From Cinclus cinclus (taxonomy: Eukaryota > Chordata > Aves > Passeriformes > Cinclidae): a DNA stretch of 64,000 nt. Positions 25,501 to 37,139 of this stretch are shown one piece after another. Made by a program: the position numbers and the translations under genes. How positions within the stretch are numbered: the stretch's first letter is position 1; each line of letters begins with the position of its first letter. The stretch is from positions 11,243,807-11,307,806 of the forward strand of contig NC_085052.1 of NCBI RefSeq assembly GCF_963662255.1. Direction: 5' to 3'. A model generated the notes under the pieces. The model ran no database searches. It saw only the letters and a program-made list of their open reading frames with translations, and was not told the DNA's origin.

Positions 25501-27809
25501 TAAGCACTAATGAGTAGACAGGGCCAGCAGCAATGTGCAAACCCATCAGAAATCGACAGGAGCTACGAGGCGTGCAGGCTCCAGTGAGTGCCTCAGGAGA
25601 AAACGCCTTGCCTGGAAAGGTCTGCATGGTTCATGTGTGCACACAGGCTCTGTGCATGTGCGTTACTGCTGGTACCTCCCTCCCCACTCACAGCCTCAAG
25701 CGAAGACCTCCTTTGCAGCTCACAAGAGATCCCTGCATCATGTTCAACAAGGCAGCACTTCTGCTGCTGGAGCTGAAACACAAGGGACCTGGGATTTTTC
25801 TGCTGGGATGCAACTGATTCACCTATTGCTTTGTGATTCAGTATTGGCAGCTGTCCTCAGGACCTCAAAAAAATCATTCTGCTTACTCCCCATGCCGCAG
25901 GAAAAATATTCACCCAGAGAGACTGGGAGAGGACTACAACCCTAGTGAATTTTTGCAGCACATAACCTCAAGAATCTGAAAGAGGAGCGTGTGGACAGTA
26001 AACCCAAACCTGAATTTGACAAATTTCAGATGCTCTGGTCCAGTGACACCTTGTTCAGACATTTCTCAAGTGCTACATGAATGTCTGGAATTGCTTTGAA
26101 GGTTAACAAAGCAAGAGTTCAGGCAGACCAGCAGTTTAAGCATGCACAGTAACAGTGCTCACATACTTAGCAGAGGTAAAAAGAATGAAAGCAAGTTGTT
26201 CCCACAGCAGCCAGCACTAAAGCTGGTTTCCTATGAGTTTTCCTTACAGCTCGTCTCTACATTTCATAAGATTTTTCAGAAGGGATGAGAAGGGCACAGA
26301 TAGGTCCGGAAATTATTTCCTTAAGAGAGAAACCCAAAAAATGTCTTTCAAATTTCTAATCTCAAATAAGTAAACAGCAGGTAAAGATAGGCCTATATGC
26401 CATTATACGATGAAATGTAGGTGGTTTTAATAAAGAAAAAAAGACTGCTAATCTGTAAAGCTCAGTAGCCTGAGAAATTGCTAGAAGATAATAATATATC
26501 CTTGTATTCTGATTTGTGAGGGAGTCTTTACACCTGTGACGTAGGATTTGTAACTGAGCATATTGCCTGTGCTTTTGGGTGGGCAGAGTTGCTTTGGAAA
26601 CAGAATGAGGAAGAATTAACTCTTCAGTGGCCCCCATATTGGATACAGGATGGGTGTGAAGCCCAGGAAAACTCATGACAAAACATCTTAATCTCTTTTG
26701 CTCAGGAAAAAAAAAAAGGTCAAAAAAAAAAGTCTAGGTAGTTGTCACAACAGTTCATCTCCTGCATCAGGAAAAATATAAGTCAAACTCTGTCCACTGC
26801 ATTCTTCCTCTTCTCTGTACATCCAAACACACTTAGTAACCAGAGCTATGTCTGCCTTATGGTTGAATACACTGACATAAACATCAGCCCCAAAACATCT
26901 GTAGACTGACCAGTGATGGAAAACACAACAGTCACAATAAGAACAGTACAAGTAGCAAGTTACTAGTTTGGAAATAATTTAATGGGGACAGGATATGGCC
27001 AGTTTGGAAGTGATCAAGCCAAATATGTTGCACTGGGCCTCTACACTGTCCAAACACAATTTCACTGTCAGCAATTAGCTTCGTGCTGCAGCCCTCCCAC
27101 ATTGATTTCTGTGAGTAGCTGAAAGCATCTTTGTCCCACTACCTCCCCTGAATGAACACAGGCAATAATTTCAAACCAAAAAGGCACTGAGCAGCAGTTC
27201 CTGGGCTGTGATTGTGTGAGCCAGCTGCAGCCCTAATTGCATCACGTGGGAAGAGTGAGCAGGGGGCTGGAAAGCTGTGACCTCATCTTCTCTCCTACAC
27301 AACCTCATCAAATTGTAGGTCTTCCACCCACTCTCACAGGCATATTCTGCTTTCAGCCCCCTTAGATGATGCAACCAAAGAAAATGTCATTTACATATTT
27401 ACCTCCAAATGTGGGGAAAAGGAGTCAAATGCAGAAATAAATGCCTTTTACTCAGTATTTCTAATAATAATGAGACACAAGGCAGTGAGATTTGTAATAG
27501 CCAAAGATGGTGTAAGCAAGAAACCCAGAAATATTTGTGGGAGTTTTTTAAAGTTGCAACAGCCAGAAGCAAATAAAAGCAACCCTTTTACTTCTCTAGC
27601 AAATTCAAAAGGGAATTGAGCACTTCATCACCATTACAAGTAAAGCAGGATCAGTTCTATCGGATTCCATGGAATTGCACCAGTGCAACTTAGACTGAAC
27701 AAATTCAAGCTCTTGTGAATTACCAATAGATTTCACTTCAGGATCATAACTCCTCTCAGAATGCTGTAATTCTGTTTCTATAGCTACCAGTGCAATGGCT
27801 CCCCCTTAC

Positions 27810-27909
27810 CTTCCTCTTGTTAGTGGGACTGACATACAGGTAGCTCAGCACAGTCTTCAGGCCTACTTTGTCATTTAGTTTTTCATAGGTAGTGCCATAG
27901 TCTGTTGAC
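27810..27909 (-). CDS. SORCS3/SORCS1: Internal coding exon of a SORCS-family VPS10P-domain receptor, early propeller part
   Basis: This 100 bp exon reads on the minus strand from 27909 down to 27810. Its first base completes a codon split by the upstream intron, probably Arg, and 33 full codons follow, so it ends in phase 0. The translation contains STDYGTTYEKL, then KVGLKTVLSYLYV, and ends PTNKRK. STDYGTTY is a textbook Asp box (S-x-D-x-G-x-T-aromatic), the motif repeated in the blades of the VPS10P beta-propeller. The acceptor is a pyrimidine-rich tract ending CAG, and the donor is AAG/GTAAGG. Known for the family: SorCS proteins are neuronal type I membrane receptors that sort trkB, APP or glutamate receptors; the propeller is the lumenal ligand-binding domain. 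SORCS2 fits poorly. SORCS3 and SORCS1 both fit; V in KTVLS favours SORCS3 as I remember the human proteins. By position in the protein this is probably exon 3 (inference). Confidence 0.93.
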
Positions 27910-27942
27910 CTGGAGAAAAGAGGAGACAAAAAAGAGTTTATG
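27910..27942 (-). other. Splice acceptor with branch-point candidate before the 100 bp exon
   Basis: On the minus strand a long uninterrupted pyrimidine tract (TTTTTTGTCTCCTCTTTTCT) precedes CAG. A TAAAC element (complement of 27936..27940) lies about 27 bases upstream of the acceptor and is the likely branch site. This is a strong acceptor by composition. Confidence 0.6.
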
Positions 27943-28124
27943 TGGTTATTAGAGCTCAGGGGAAGTGAATGACTGTGTGAACAGATGCTCCAGGTTACAG
28001 TTTGAGCATTATTATGCTTAAAATACAAGATTTTATGTTTCATTCATGGTGGCCAGCAGAATAGAGAAGATAACTTCAGTGCTTTGGGGCAATGTCTGTC
28101 TATGCATTCATTAATCATACACAT

Positions 28125-28330
28125 CTGGGGAGTTGTGGTGCGGTGCTCCCATGAACGTGGGCTTTGGGGGCAGGCTCTGCCCTCATGTGCCAGTGTGGGA
28201 TTGCAAATGATATCCACACTTAGGAGGATTCTGATATCAGAGCACCGTTAGTACGAATTCTTTTTTGAGACAAATCCAACATAAGAATCCAAATTAAACC
28301 CAACAATAACAGTTTTATTTAGGTAGGATG
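28125..28330 (-). mobile_element. Possible LTR remnant, sense to the host gene
   Basis: Read on the minus strand, this stretch has an AATAAA (complement of 28314..28319) followed by a T- and G-rich region with TTATTGTTGGGTTTAATTTG and then a GC-richer tail, the layout of an R-U5 end of an LTR. It keeps more CpG dinucleotides than its surroundings (GCGG, ACGT, CCGT, ACGA), which would suit a younger insertion. I do not recognise the family, and neither end nor a target duplication could be fixed. It may simply be a GC-rich unique stretch. Confidence 0.3.
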
Positions 28331-29582
28331 ATTTTTGACTTGAAGATGGGGATCCAAATGTAGCTCAGAGTTGTAACAGCTGAACTCATGTCTAGATAAA
28401 ACTGTGCCTAAACTGGAATCTTGAGTCCTCAGTCACCCCCATCCTACTTTGTGCCAGGCATTCAACTTTTCTGAGTTACAGAGACAGATTCAGGCCCTAC
28501 ACTAGCAAATCCCACCCAGAGGAGCAGATGATCTGGGGGTGGTATTACCCATTCGTGACTGGGGAAAAGGCTGCTTCGTCACAGAGGGGTTTCTGTAGTG
28601 TCCTTCTCCTCCTCATTTCTGGGCATATTTGAAACTTCACTGCCCTGCTTGTTTCTCTATTGTTTTCATACTTTGTTTTCCTAACAAGATTTTTCCTATC
28701 AGAACAACCCAACAGCTACATCGTGCAGGATCCTACACCTGAGGAGTGCTCAGCACCAGCTGATTTTAGGAGGGAGGGGTGTCAGACCCTGCCTGAAAAG
28801 CTTCCCCCAGTCCATGCAAACAGAGGGGAGAGCCTGGCTCCCAACCCAACTCAGCTACTGTCATAGGTTCAGAGCAAACACAACGCTCAGCAGATGGACA
28901 AGGAAAGGTCCTCATAAAAAGCATATCTGGACATATCTACAACTTTATTAGGATGGGAATCCATGGCCCCTACTCTCCTTTCTAATCACACTTTTTACTG
29001 GACAGATGATCAGAGGACATGCAGCAATTCAGTGCCTTTCCCAATACTGTGCTCCACTAAGTTGGTTTCCTAAGTTTACCAAGCCTCTAGAATTTGCAGC
29101 TTTATGGTTCTGCTTGAGACCAATCCTCTGCTCCTTTTCTGTCTGGCAGAGAAATGGCCCAAGCCACTTCTGGCATCACAATGCACAGTGCAACTCATGT
29201 AGCTGGAGAAACTGCGGCCAGCTCTGCTGCTTTCCTTGCTGCTAGTGCAGTCCAGAGTGACACCAAAAGGGCCAAGCCACAAAACCAGCCAGCTGGTTTC
29301 AGGCTTCCAAGTAGTAGGAATCATGAAGTCAAAAGTTTGCTTTGTTACTGATGTGGCTCCAGCACATTTCCTTTGGTGCATCCTTCGAGGACAATTCCTA
29401 AATACTTTGTAAAGTCCTTCTTTCCTTAAATGGGTTGAACCAGCTTTTCTCCTTTGAGCAGCTGCCAGCCAGGGTGCTTCAAGTCTCAAACAACTTCCTT
29501 GTGTTTTGGTTAACATTTTAATACAAAACCAGAGCTAATACTAGCTCCATTTGCACTTACCACTCTTCTGTATTCATGCATT

Positions 29583-29690
29583 GTAGTATCACCTGCTGGG
29601 GTTCACAGAGACACCCCAAAGAATATGACAATAATGTACTGTGTTTTCAAAGAATTTTCCCACCCACCCAAAGTATCTGAAGTCTCACTA
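29583..29690 (-). repeat. Old dispersed element, copy 1 of a local pair
   Basis: This copy aligns with the stretch at 30256..30358. In the 49-base core (29602..29650 against 30272..30320) I count about nine mismatches and no gaps, roughly 82 % identity. Orientation is the same, spacing about 670 bases. On the minus strand the core reads like ATTGTGATATCCTTTGAGATG followed by a TCTGTGAA block, which resembles the 3' ends of SINEs mobilised by old LINEs; that assignment is a guess. An alternative is a local segmental duplication. Confidence 0.55.
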
Positions 29691-29696
29691 GGTATC

Positions 29697-29722
29697 AAAC
29701 AAACAAACAAACAAGCAAAAAA
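29697..29722. repeat. AAAC simple repeat
   Basis: About five AAAC units are followed by an A run. It directly abuts the right end of the diverged element at 29583..29690. Confidence 0.8.
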
Positions 29723-30255
29723 ATAGCAGCCTTCCATCTCCAGCCACTCTTGAAACTGAAGCAGCTTTATTAATGAAACTGAATTATCCAGGATAATGAA
29801 TTCCAGTACATGAGGCCTCCTATAAATTCAAATTCAACAAGTCAGGAATCCTCAGGTAACACTAAGCTCTAAGCAGAGGATAGCAGACAGAGGGCAAGTA
29901 GAGGCATTTCCTTGATCTTACCCTTCCAACAGCACTGCAGCTATGAGAAAGCCACTTTTGTGACTACACATGTACCAGCCACCAGGCAGTGAAAGAGATC
30001 ACTGGTTTCAATCAACATTAAAAGAGAATACAAATAACAGTTTAATATTCTGACAGAGCTACTTTGCGTTTGTTCTCTGAGTAATTTTAAGATCTCCAAA
30101 AATGCTTTCACACTTCTAAAGATGCAGGCTGGAAGCCCTAATGACTCTTCCTCATTAAACCATTATCACTCATTGCATTTGCCCTTTCAAAGGATAGCTA
30201 GAAAGGAAGTAGGATCATTATTTTGTTAGTTTCTCTGAGGCTTTCTTTATTATCA

Positions 30256-30358
30256 TGACAGTCACCACTGGCTTCACAGAAACATCTCAAAGGATATCAC
30301 AATAACGTACTGTATTTCCATGGCATTTTTTCTGGCCAAATAATCTAAAGCTTTTGTC
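30256..30358 (-). repeat. Old dispersed element, copy 2 of a local pair
   Basis: This is the partner of 29583..29690 in the same orientation. Shared words include TTCACAG, ACAATAA and GTACTGT with matching spacing. On the minus strand it ends in a short ATAATAAAG-like tail (complement near 30247..30256), which would fit a SINE 3' end. Family not recognised. Confidence 0.55.
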
Positions 30359-31169
30359 TTGTGCTAATCCATTCAAACTAGCTAAGTCCCAAAAGCCATA
30401 CTGGGAAATACTATCTCTGTTCTAGAGATGAAGAAGCTGAAAGCTTGCATAGGTAATGGTTCATTTTTTCAAAAGCAGGCATCTACAATTAGCCATTTCA
30501 GCTTCTGCAATCATCCAGTGTAGGGCTCATCTCTACCACCAAATTGCCTAATTAGAAAACAAGCATTTAAAAAAAAATAGTTGGTTGCCAATTTTAGCTA
30601 CCCAAGCCTGAACATTTAAAGAGATGTGACCCACAGGTGCACAGCAAAGTTTTAAGTCAGTTTTTAATCTTAACTGGAACCTGTCTCCTTTACTAATTAC
30701 TTCTAATTCCAAATTAACTAGCCATACATCCTCACAGTTGTTTGACACTACCTGGATGCAGACTGGATACCATATTCTCTCCCACTCCCCTGGTCACAAT
30801 ATGATCCCCCTTCAAAGCACATTAATAAAGTAGTAGAGGGGAAGCAACGTTGTATTTATATCAAAATGACAAAAGACTCAGTGATATAAAACGCAGTTTC
30901 CATGAGTCATACCTGAAAAGCCTGCCTTGATTCTGTTTAGGCCTTTAATGGCAAACTTATCCTGCCTACCTGGTTCTCCTCTGGGTTGCTCCACTGAAGC
31001 CATCCCTGGAATCTCATCACCTTGGAAGGTTGTTACTGCCTTCAGTCTCCAGCTGATATTTGCATATTGCTTCTAACCACACACATGTGTATACATAAAA
31101 ATGCTTTCAATAAGGTTTTCATAAAATGCACCTCAACACACTGCTGGTAGCACAGAAACTCTTACAATA

Positions 31170-31726
31170 CAGGACTAGGAATGTTACAGTGATTATCCCT
31201 CTGCACTCAGCACTGGTGAGGTCACATCTCGAGTGCTGTGTCCAGTGCTTGGCCACTCACTCAAGAAAGTCATCGAGGTACTGGAGCCAGTCCAGAGAAG
31301 GACAACAGAGCTGATGAAGGGTCTGGAACACAAGTCCTCTGAGGAGTGGGTGAGGGAGCTGGAGTTATCCACCCTGGAGAAAAGGAAATTCAGGGATGGC
31401 TTTATCACTCTCTACAACTGCCTGAAGGGAGGGTGTAGGGAGCTGGGGGTCAGCCGCTTCTCCCAAGTGACAGGACAAGAGGACATGGCCTCAAGCTGTG
31501 TCATGGGAAGTTCAGGCTGGACATCAGGAGGAATTTCTTCACAGAAAGGCTGATTACACATTAAACAGACTGCCTAGGGGGATGGTGGAGTCAAGATCCC
31601 TGAAGGTGCTCTAAGAGAGACTGGACATGGCACTCAGTGTCATGGTGTAGCTGGCAAGGTGGTGTTGGGTCATTGGTTGGATTCAATGATCTCCAATGTT
31701 TGTTCCAGCCTAATTGATTCTGTGAT
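31170..31726 (+). mobile_element. 5'-truncated CR1 LINE (3' end of ORF2 plus tail)
   Basis: The fragment encodes the broken C-terminal end of the CR1 reverse-transcriptase protein: one frame gives [17 protein letters not shown] at about 31194..31244, and after a frameshift another gives [19 protein letters not shown] and LSTLEKRKF (about 31290..31395). It then runs through the short 3' untranslated part and ends GATTCTGTGAT, the canonical CR1 terminus. CR1 is the dominant LINE of bird genomes and its copies are usually truncated at the 5' end like this one. The frameshift, and the clear divergence from the family pattern, mark it as an old, dead copy. It is antisense to the SORCS gene. The left edge is approximate. 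Confidence 0.92.
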
Positions 31727-33288
31727 GTGGAATGGACTCTGGTCATATACAGCAATCCCGTCTAAACTCAGTCCATGTGTTTTGAACCACGTGTCTGTAA
31801 CAATATGGGTTTGGCCTTGTTTCTGATTATGACCTTGAGGGTCTAGGCTGCATCAGACTTTTGCTCCTCACCAAATTCTGCATATTCCATTTGGAAAAGC
31901 AAGGTTTATAACATAGTGTTTTACTGGGATACTGTAAATTCTCCCATAATTATATTCTGTTCTAAACAGTGAGAAAAAACCCATCTGCTTGATTCCATTG
32001 CCCTCCTGTGATGGGCTATAATGTGTTTAAACCATCACTGCAACATCCCCCAGTCTTGCAGAGCAAGGTGCAAGGGTTACACCCAGGCAACTTGGTCATA
32101 AGTCAGAGCACCACAAGCTAACAAAATCCATGTTGTTCCTCTAAATTTGAGTCTGAGCTGCTCTGTTAATCCAACAAACTGGCCTGAGCCAGCAGATTTC
32201 ACAGTAAGACTTGCTCAGTCACAGAGATATGAAGTAGGGGTGTGGAGAGGAAGAACAACGCCACGTGAATACTTTTGAGTTCTCCTCTGTGATGCCTCCC
32301 ATCTCAGGGCTCTGTCAGAGAGAGAAAGGCAGGTTTGTTTGTTTGAAGTCTCAGCTATTCAGCAATGGAGACAGGCTATAAAACATGCATCAGCCTCTCA
32401 GGAGAAAAAGAGCTGCAAATGCTGGCACTGAATGACTGGGATGAAAAAGTCAACCTCTTCCACCAACCCTCCTGTCAGAGGGTTTCTCCTCTGTGCTGTG
32501 ACTCTGTGTGGAGAAGCAGCCATCAAGATTTTGATTTTAGATTTTTCAACCATTTTCTAAGTTCTTTCTAAAGCTGATGCATTCATCTCCAGCTCAGAGT
32601 CCCACTACACTACCTGCAGCCCCACACTGAAAACTGTGGAGGCACAGCTCTGCTTAAATGAGCAGAATATCCCAACTTTCTGTGCACTTCAGAGAGAAAC
32701 AGGAACTTGCCACATTAATATTTGTTTCACTTCTCATGGGCCTGCAAACTGTCTGCCTGCAGCGTACTTGTCTCTCCATACCCCCCAAACAACTTCTTGC
32801 TTTTTTTCATTGGCCAATTTTCTCCCAGTTTAGCAGTAAACAAAAACCCAAGAGGAACAAAGTTTCTACAAGTTTCATGAAAATCAAGAGCCAGCAAAAG
32901 GAGAGCAATTATGAGGGCGCTGAGAAAAGCTGCAGCATAAAAGTAAATCCCATGAAACATCAGAGGAAGCACATCTCTCTGGACATCCAGCTGCAGGAAA
33001 ACAATCAAACACAGCTCACATATTAATACAGTACAAAGAACCCAACTGCACAGCACAGGAACTCAGGCATCCAGTCTTCCTTGACTTGTGAAACATGTTT
33101 CCTTCTCTCCCTTCCCCTTCCTCCCTTCAAATTACCCTCCCTGAGTTAAAGGCCCTTCCGAAACTATGACACAGAGAGAAAAACCCCTCCTGAGTCAGAG
33201 CCCTGTGAGGCAGTGGCCAGAAAGATCCACTATTACCACTGCAAGGCTGCTTGGTTAACCTGGTCACACACAGACACAGTTTTGCTGA

Positions 33289-33472
33289 CAAAATAAAATA
33301 AAATTCAAAACAAAACAAAAACAAAAAACAAGCCCAAACACAACAACAGCCACAAACACCCCATAAGTAAAAAAGCCCAAACAAAACAAAACAAAAAAAA
33401 CCAAAACAAAATCAACAAAAAAAAAAAGTCAAAAAAACCCCAAACCAAACCACAACAAAACAAAAACCACAT
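33289..33472. repeat. A-rich low-complexity tract (CAAAA type)
   Basis: About 180 bases of A-rich sequence carry AAAAC and CCAAA words. It resembles the tract at 12537..12655 in composition but not in exact sequence. Confidence 0.85.
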
Positions 33473-34916
33473 TTACCTAGATCATAGCAAAAGACCTTTT
33501 AACCCCACAACCAGGACACTACTGGTACTGTTATCTGATAGCATCAAAAATTACATCAATGGAGGTAACAAACAAAATCTAATTCTTAGTCCTTCCCTTT
33601 CTGGAGCTGACATAAGTCTGGATGTGGATATTTTACAGCAGAAGTATTCATGGAGCCCTCTGGAGCTAAATCTACTCACTAACCAAGGACGTTCCAGTGT
33701 GTGTAGTCTGAACTGGCCAGTTAAGAAAGCAAAACTTTTGCTGAGAGCTTGTTTTTACCCAACCATGAGTTTAGTGACTGCAATAAATGTAAAACCAGAA
33801 TATTTTACAATTGCAAGCAGAAAGAACTGCATCCCTTTGCCTCCATCCTACTAAAGGAAACTAAGAGCCACAATGAAAGTCTGGGGAAGTTAACAGAAAT
33901 TAAGCGAGCACGTGGTGCTGCTTCCTGGTGTAATGTCCCAGCCTACAGCAATATCACAGACTCCCTAAACTGAAGATGGTATCTTTGCATGCAAGAGCCA
34001 TCAGTGGGCTTTTAGTTCCATAAATCTGTCTAATCCCACAGGGAAGCTTCTGGCAACTTTGCTATCACATGGTAATAAACACCACAGCTCTGTGTTGTGT
34101 CTATGAAGAAAGGCTTCCTTTTGTTTTAACTGCTGCCACTTAATAAGTACAAAACCATGGAGCCCCATGCTGCCATTTGTGATTTCAATGATTGTCATTG
34201 GTTGTGACCATTTCAATGGTTGTCATATTCTCCACAGATCTTTTTTTTTTTTTTTCCTAGTCTCAAGACTCCTTGTTTATTCAGCCACTCCTTCCTTGTA
34301 CAAGCTATTCATGCCTCTGATAATTCTAGTTTTACTAGTCCAATTACATGTTTTGACATGGATGCCTCAGGGACCAATCTTACTGAAAAAAAAAACCAAA
34401 CCAAATATCCAAGTATATCAGCATAGACCCAGAGTAGTTAACACAATCTAAATAAAACCACTTTCTGCCATCATACACAAGGTTTTACATTGTCATTACT
34501 TCTGGAACCATAAGTCATCAGTTCTACTGGACTTACAGTTCCATAAAGTTTCAAAAGTATCTAAAACCAGAGATCCCACTGGGCAAAAAGAAGTTCAAGC
34601 AGATCATAGTTTTAGTAATGTCTCTTGAAAAAAATCTCTTTTTTTTTTTCTTTTAGTTTGCATGTTCATAAACAGCAGAATATCCACCTCAATTACAATT
34701 ATGATCCCAGCACCCTTCCTCTACCCCCTTTCTTTTTTGATTAATGGTGATTCCCATCACCAAACACCCAAAAGACTTGAAGATGACCTTTGTTGATACA
34801 TTTCCATCTAGAATGTAGAGTGGAGACTGGCAAGGAAAAATGAGCTGCCATGATGCACTAGTCTTTGTGATTAGCAGTTCAAAATAAAGGCGAGAAAACT
34901 AAGAACACTGGCTTCC

Positions 34917-34961
34917 TTTTCTCTTTTTTTTTTTCTTTCACAGATTCTTTTTTTTTTTTTA
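34917..34961. repeat. T-rich simple sequence
   Basis: Two T runs are separated by a CTTTCACAGATTC spacer. A 15-base T run at 34241..34255 lies nearby. Confidence 0.75.
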
Positions 34962-37139
34962 CAGGAAAGGTATCCTCTTTTGTTTATTCTGTATGAACCT
35001 TTGGGAGGACACTGGATGTCACAGAGGTTTACCAAAAGGATACAGAATATTCCACCTCTGGAGGAATTATGGCCAATAAAATATGGATTGCAAATACCAG
35101 TCACATTTCTAGTGGCTGATTGCTCATCAGCATTTCACTTGATCACCACCACACAGGGCAGGGGTGCTGTTCACACCAGTCATTTCCTGGCAGAGATGAC
35201 TACTCAGATGGGCATGACCAGTCTATGGAGATGCAGTCTCTGTGCATTAACCCTACAGGGATGGTGGGAACTAACTTGAAAGCCATATGTTTGCATGGTG
35301 CTTGCATTTGTCCTGTAGGAACACAGTGATGCCTTAGATATCCCCAGCAATCACTGACCACCCAGAACATGACATAGGGCACCTAAATAGCATTCACCAT
35401 CAGAAAACAGGGTGTCCTTCCTTAGTCCCTGCTCTTTTCTGCACCCCTACCTTCAGATACACCATTTCTGTGGAAAAGCAGAAGTAGTTTCAGATTTAAA
35501 ATATTCTGTAGAACCACCCAAAGAAGCAAGACCCTCTTGTGGGAAGTGAAGAGGGAAGGCAAAGGGATTGCAGAAAATGGGTAGAATGGAAGAAAAAACA
35601 AGGGATGCATGGCAAAGCAGAACTAGGAGTCACCAGATCAACCAAAAAAACCACCCTGAGCACTAGAGTAGCATTCCCTGCTCTAGGACATTTAGAGGCT
35701 CCATACTTCTTCCACTGTGGGACACAGATTTGTCTAAAGGCAGCTCTAAAGCTGTCCCAACATTTTGCTTCTACCAAAGAATGGGAAAGTACTCTGAAGC
35801 AGAAATAAACTGATGGATCAGCCAAAACTCAGCCATACTGATGGATCCAAACACCTGATGGCAGGGTAGAGCCTGTACTACAAAAGAATCCTTTCAGAGA
35901 ACCCGATCAGAGCAAGCAGGCTGCAGAAGTAGTGGTTACTAAGCTTTGCTTTATACTCTGCTGCTGAATAGTCCACAATAGGCAGGCACAAAAGCAACAA
36001 AGGCTGGTGCCTCCTACTGTGAAACTGAAATAATTCTACCATTTTTAAGATTCCATCTTCTCTCTACCATGGCCCTTCAATTTTAAATTTAGCCACCTAC
36101 AAACTAGACAGCTCTAGCTCGCAAGCCTGTCCACACTCTCTTGTATAGACAAAAACTGTAAACTAAGAGGATACTTTATTTACCCCAAAATAGATGAGGA
36201 TAGATTGCTTTTTTAAGGTGTCTTCCACCCTTCAGTGTTAAAGGAGACCAGAGCAACCAACACACAAATAGCACAAAGAAAAGTGTATCTCACCAAAAAT
36301 GGTTTAGAAAATTGCACACACTGAGCTGGCAGTACAAATGAAGGGGAAGGACCTCAGCCATCCTGACTGAGATGAAAAGTTCATGATTTATTATAATGTT
36401 CTAGTGCTCTACATTTAAAATGTTATTATTCTGGATATGTATGAGAATTACTATGAGAAACAGGTGCCAAATGGTATCAGGACTCCACTGAGACTTACAC
36501 AATCTATCACATTACAAAGTGAAGAGAGCAGAGATAAGCAGAGAAGTATAATATGGATTTCCCAACAGTTGCTGGCAGCATAAAGAATATAAACAGAGAC
36601 CTGATAAAATGTGAAATGGCTTCTCCTCAAAAGCTGGGATAAGCCCTTCCCTTCATTGCATGCTTTTCCCTTTACACCACTGATGAACAGGCAATCCTTT
36701 AGTGGCCAGGCAAAGCTGATGCCTGCTGGCAGAAATGGTACCTCACAGAACCTCATCAGATGAGATGCAGACACAACCCAAGGTAGAGTTCAGCCACCTT
36801 GAATCAGGGGCAGCCTGGAGCTTACAGACTTTGACTTTCCATGGGCCTCTACTTTTCCTGCTGTGGTTATTTCACTACTGCAAAGTCTATGAAAAAGCAT
36901 TACTTTTTTACAGCTCTGAAGAACTACTCTTCATCATTACTCATTTTCCATTTGTGCTGCCTAAAAGATCTGACATATTTATCATGTTCTTGATTCTGAT
37001 GTATTCTAATTTTCCAAAGAGGTGTTTTATGCATCCCTGATAAGGCAGTGTATTGATTTGATTCCAAGCACTTGACTGACTCAGCAAAGATGGCCTTATC
37101 AACACATATTCAAAAAATTTGGTCTAGAGGACACTTTAA

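Larger units (their letters stand above)
8611..27809 (-). other. Complete 19.2 kb intron between the two SORCS exons
   Basis: This intron is bounded by GTAAG (minus strand, ending at 27809) and AG (8611..8612). It is about 60 % A+T by eye and CpG-poor. I recognise no transposon of clear family in it. Contents seen: a TA microsatellite near 11440, an A-rich low-complexity tract at 12537..12655, a 17 bp tandem duplication at 15908..15941, a canonical four-run G tract at 19046..19073, a diverged tandem pair at 19973..20042, a run of 20 C at 20264..20283, and a 16 bp perfect palindrome at 22523..22538. The longest open frame, 24160..24612 (150 codons), has no recognisable domain. No coding exon, RNA gene or promoter could be supported. 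Confidence 0.85.
27910..31169 (-). other. Intron upstream of the 100 bp exon, proximal part
   Basis: This is the exon-proximal end of a long intron. It contains a possible LTR remnant (about 28125..28330), an AAAC simple repeat at 29697..29722 and two diverged copies of an unnamed element at 29583..29690 and 30256..30358. The frame at 29076..29516 (146 codons, minus) has no recognisable domain. No exon was found. Confidence 0.75.
31727..37139 (-). other. Intron sequence without gene; A-rich and T-rich simple repeats
   Basis: No exon or named transposon was recognised. The stretch carries an A-rich tract at 33289..33472 and T runs at 34241..34255 and 34917..34961. The short open frames here overlap each other on both strands and show no domain. 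Confidence 0.75.

Noticed and set aside
29076..29516. 146-codon open frame, minus strand
   Set aside because: No recognisable motif and it is overlapped by plus-strand frames; judged chance.
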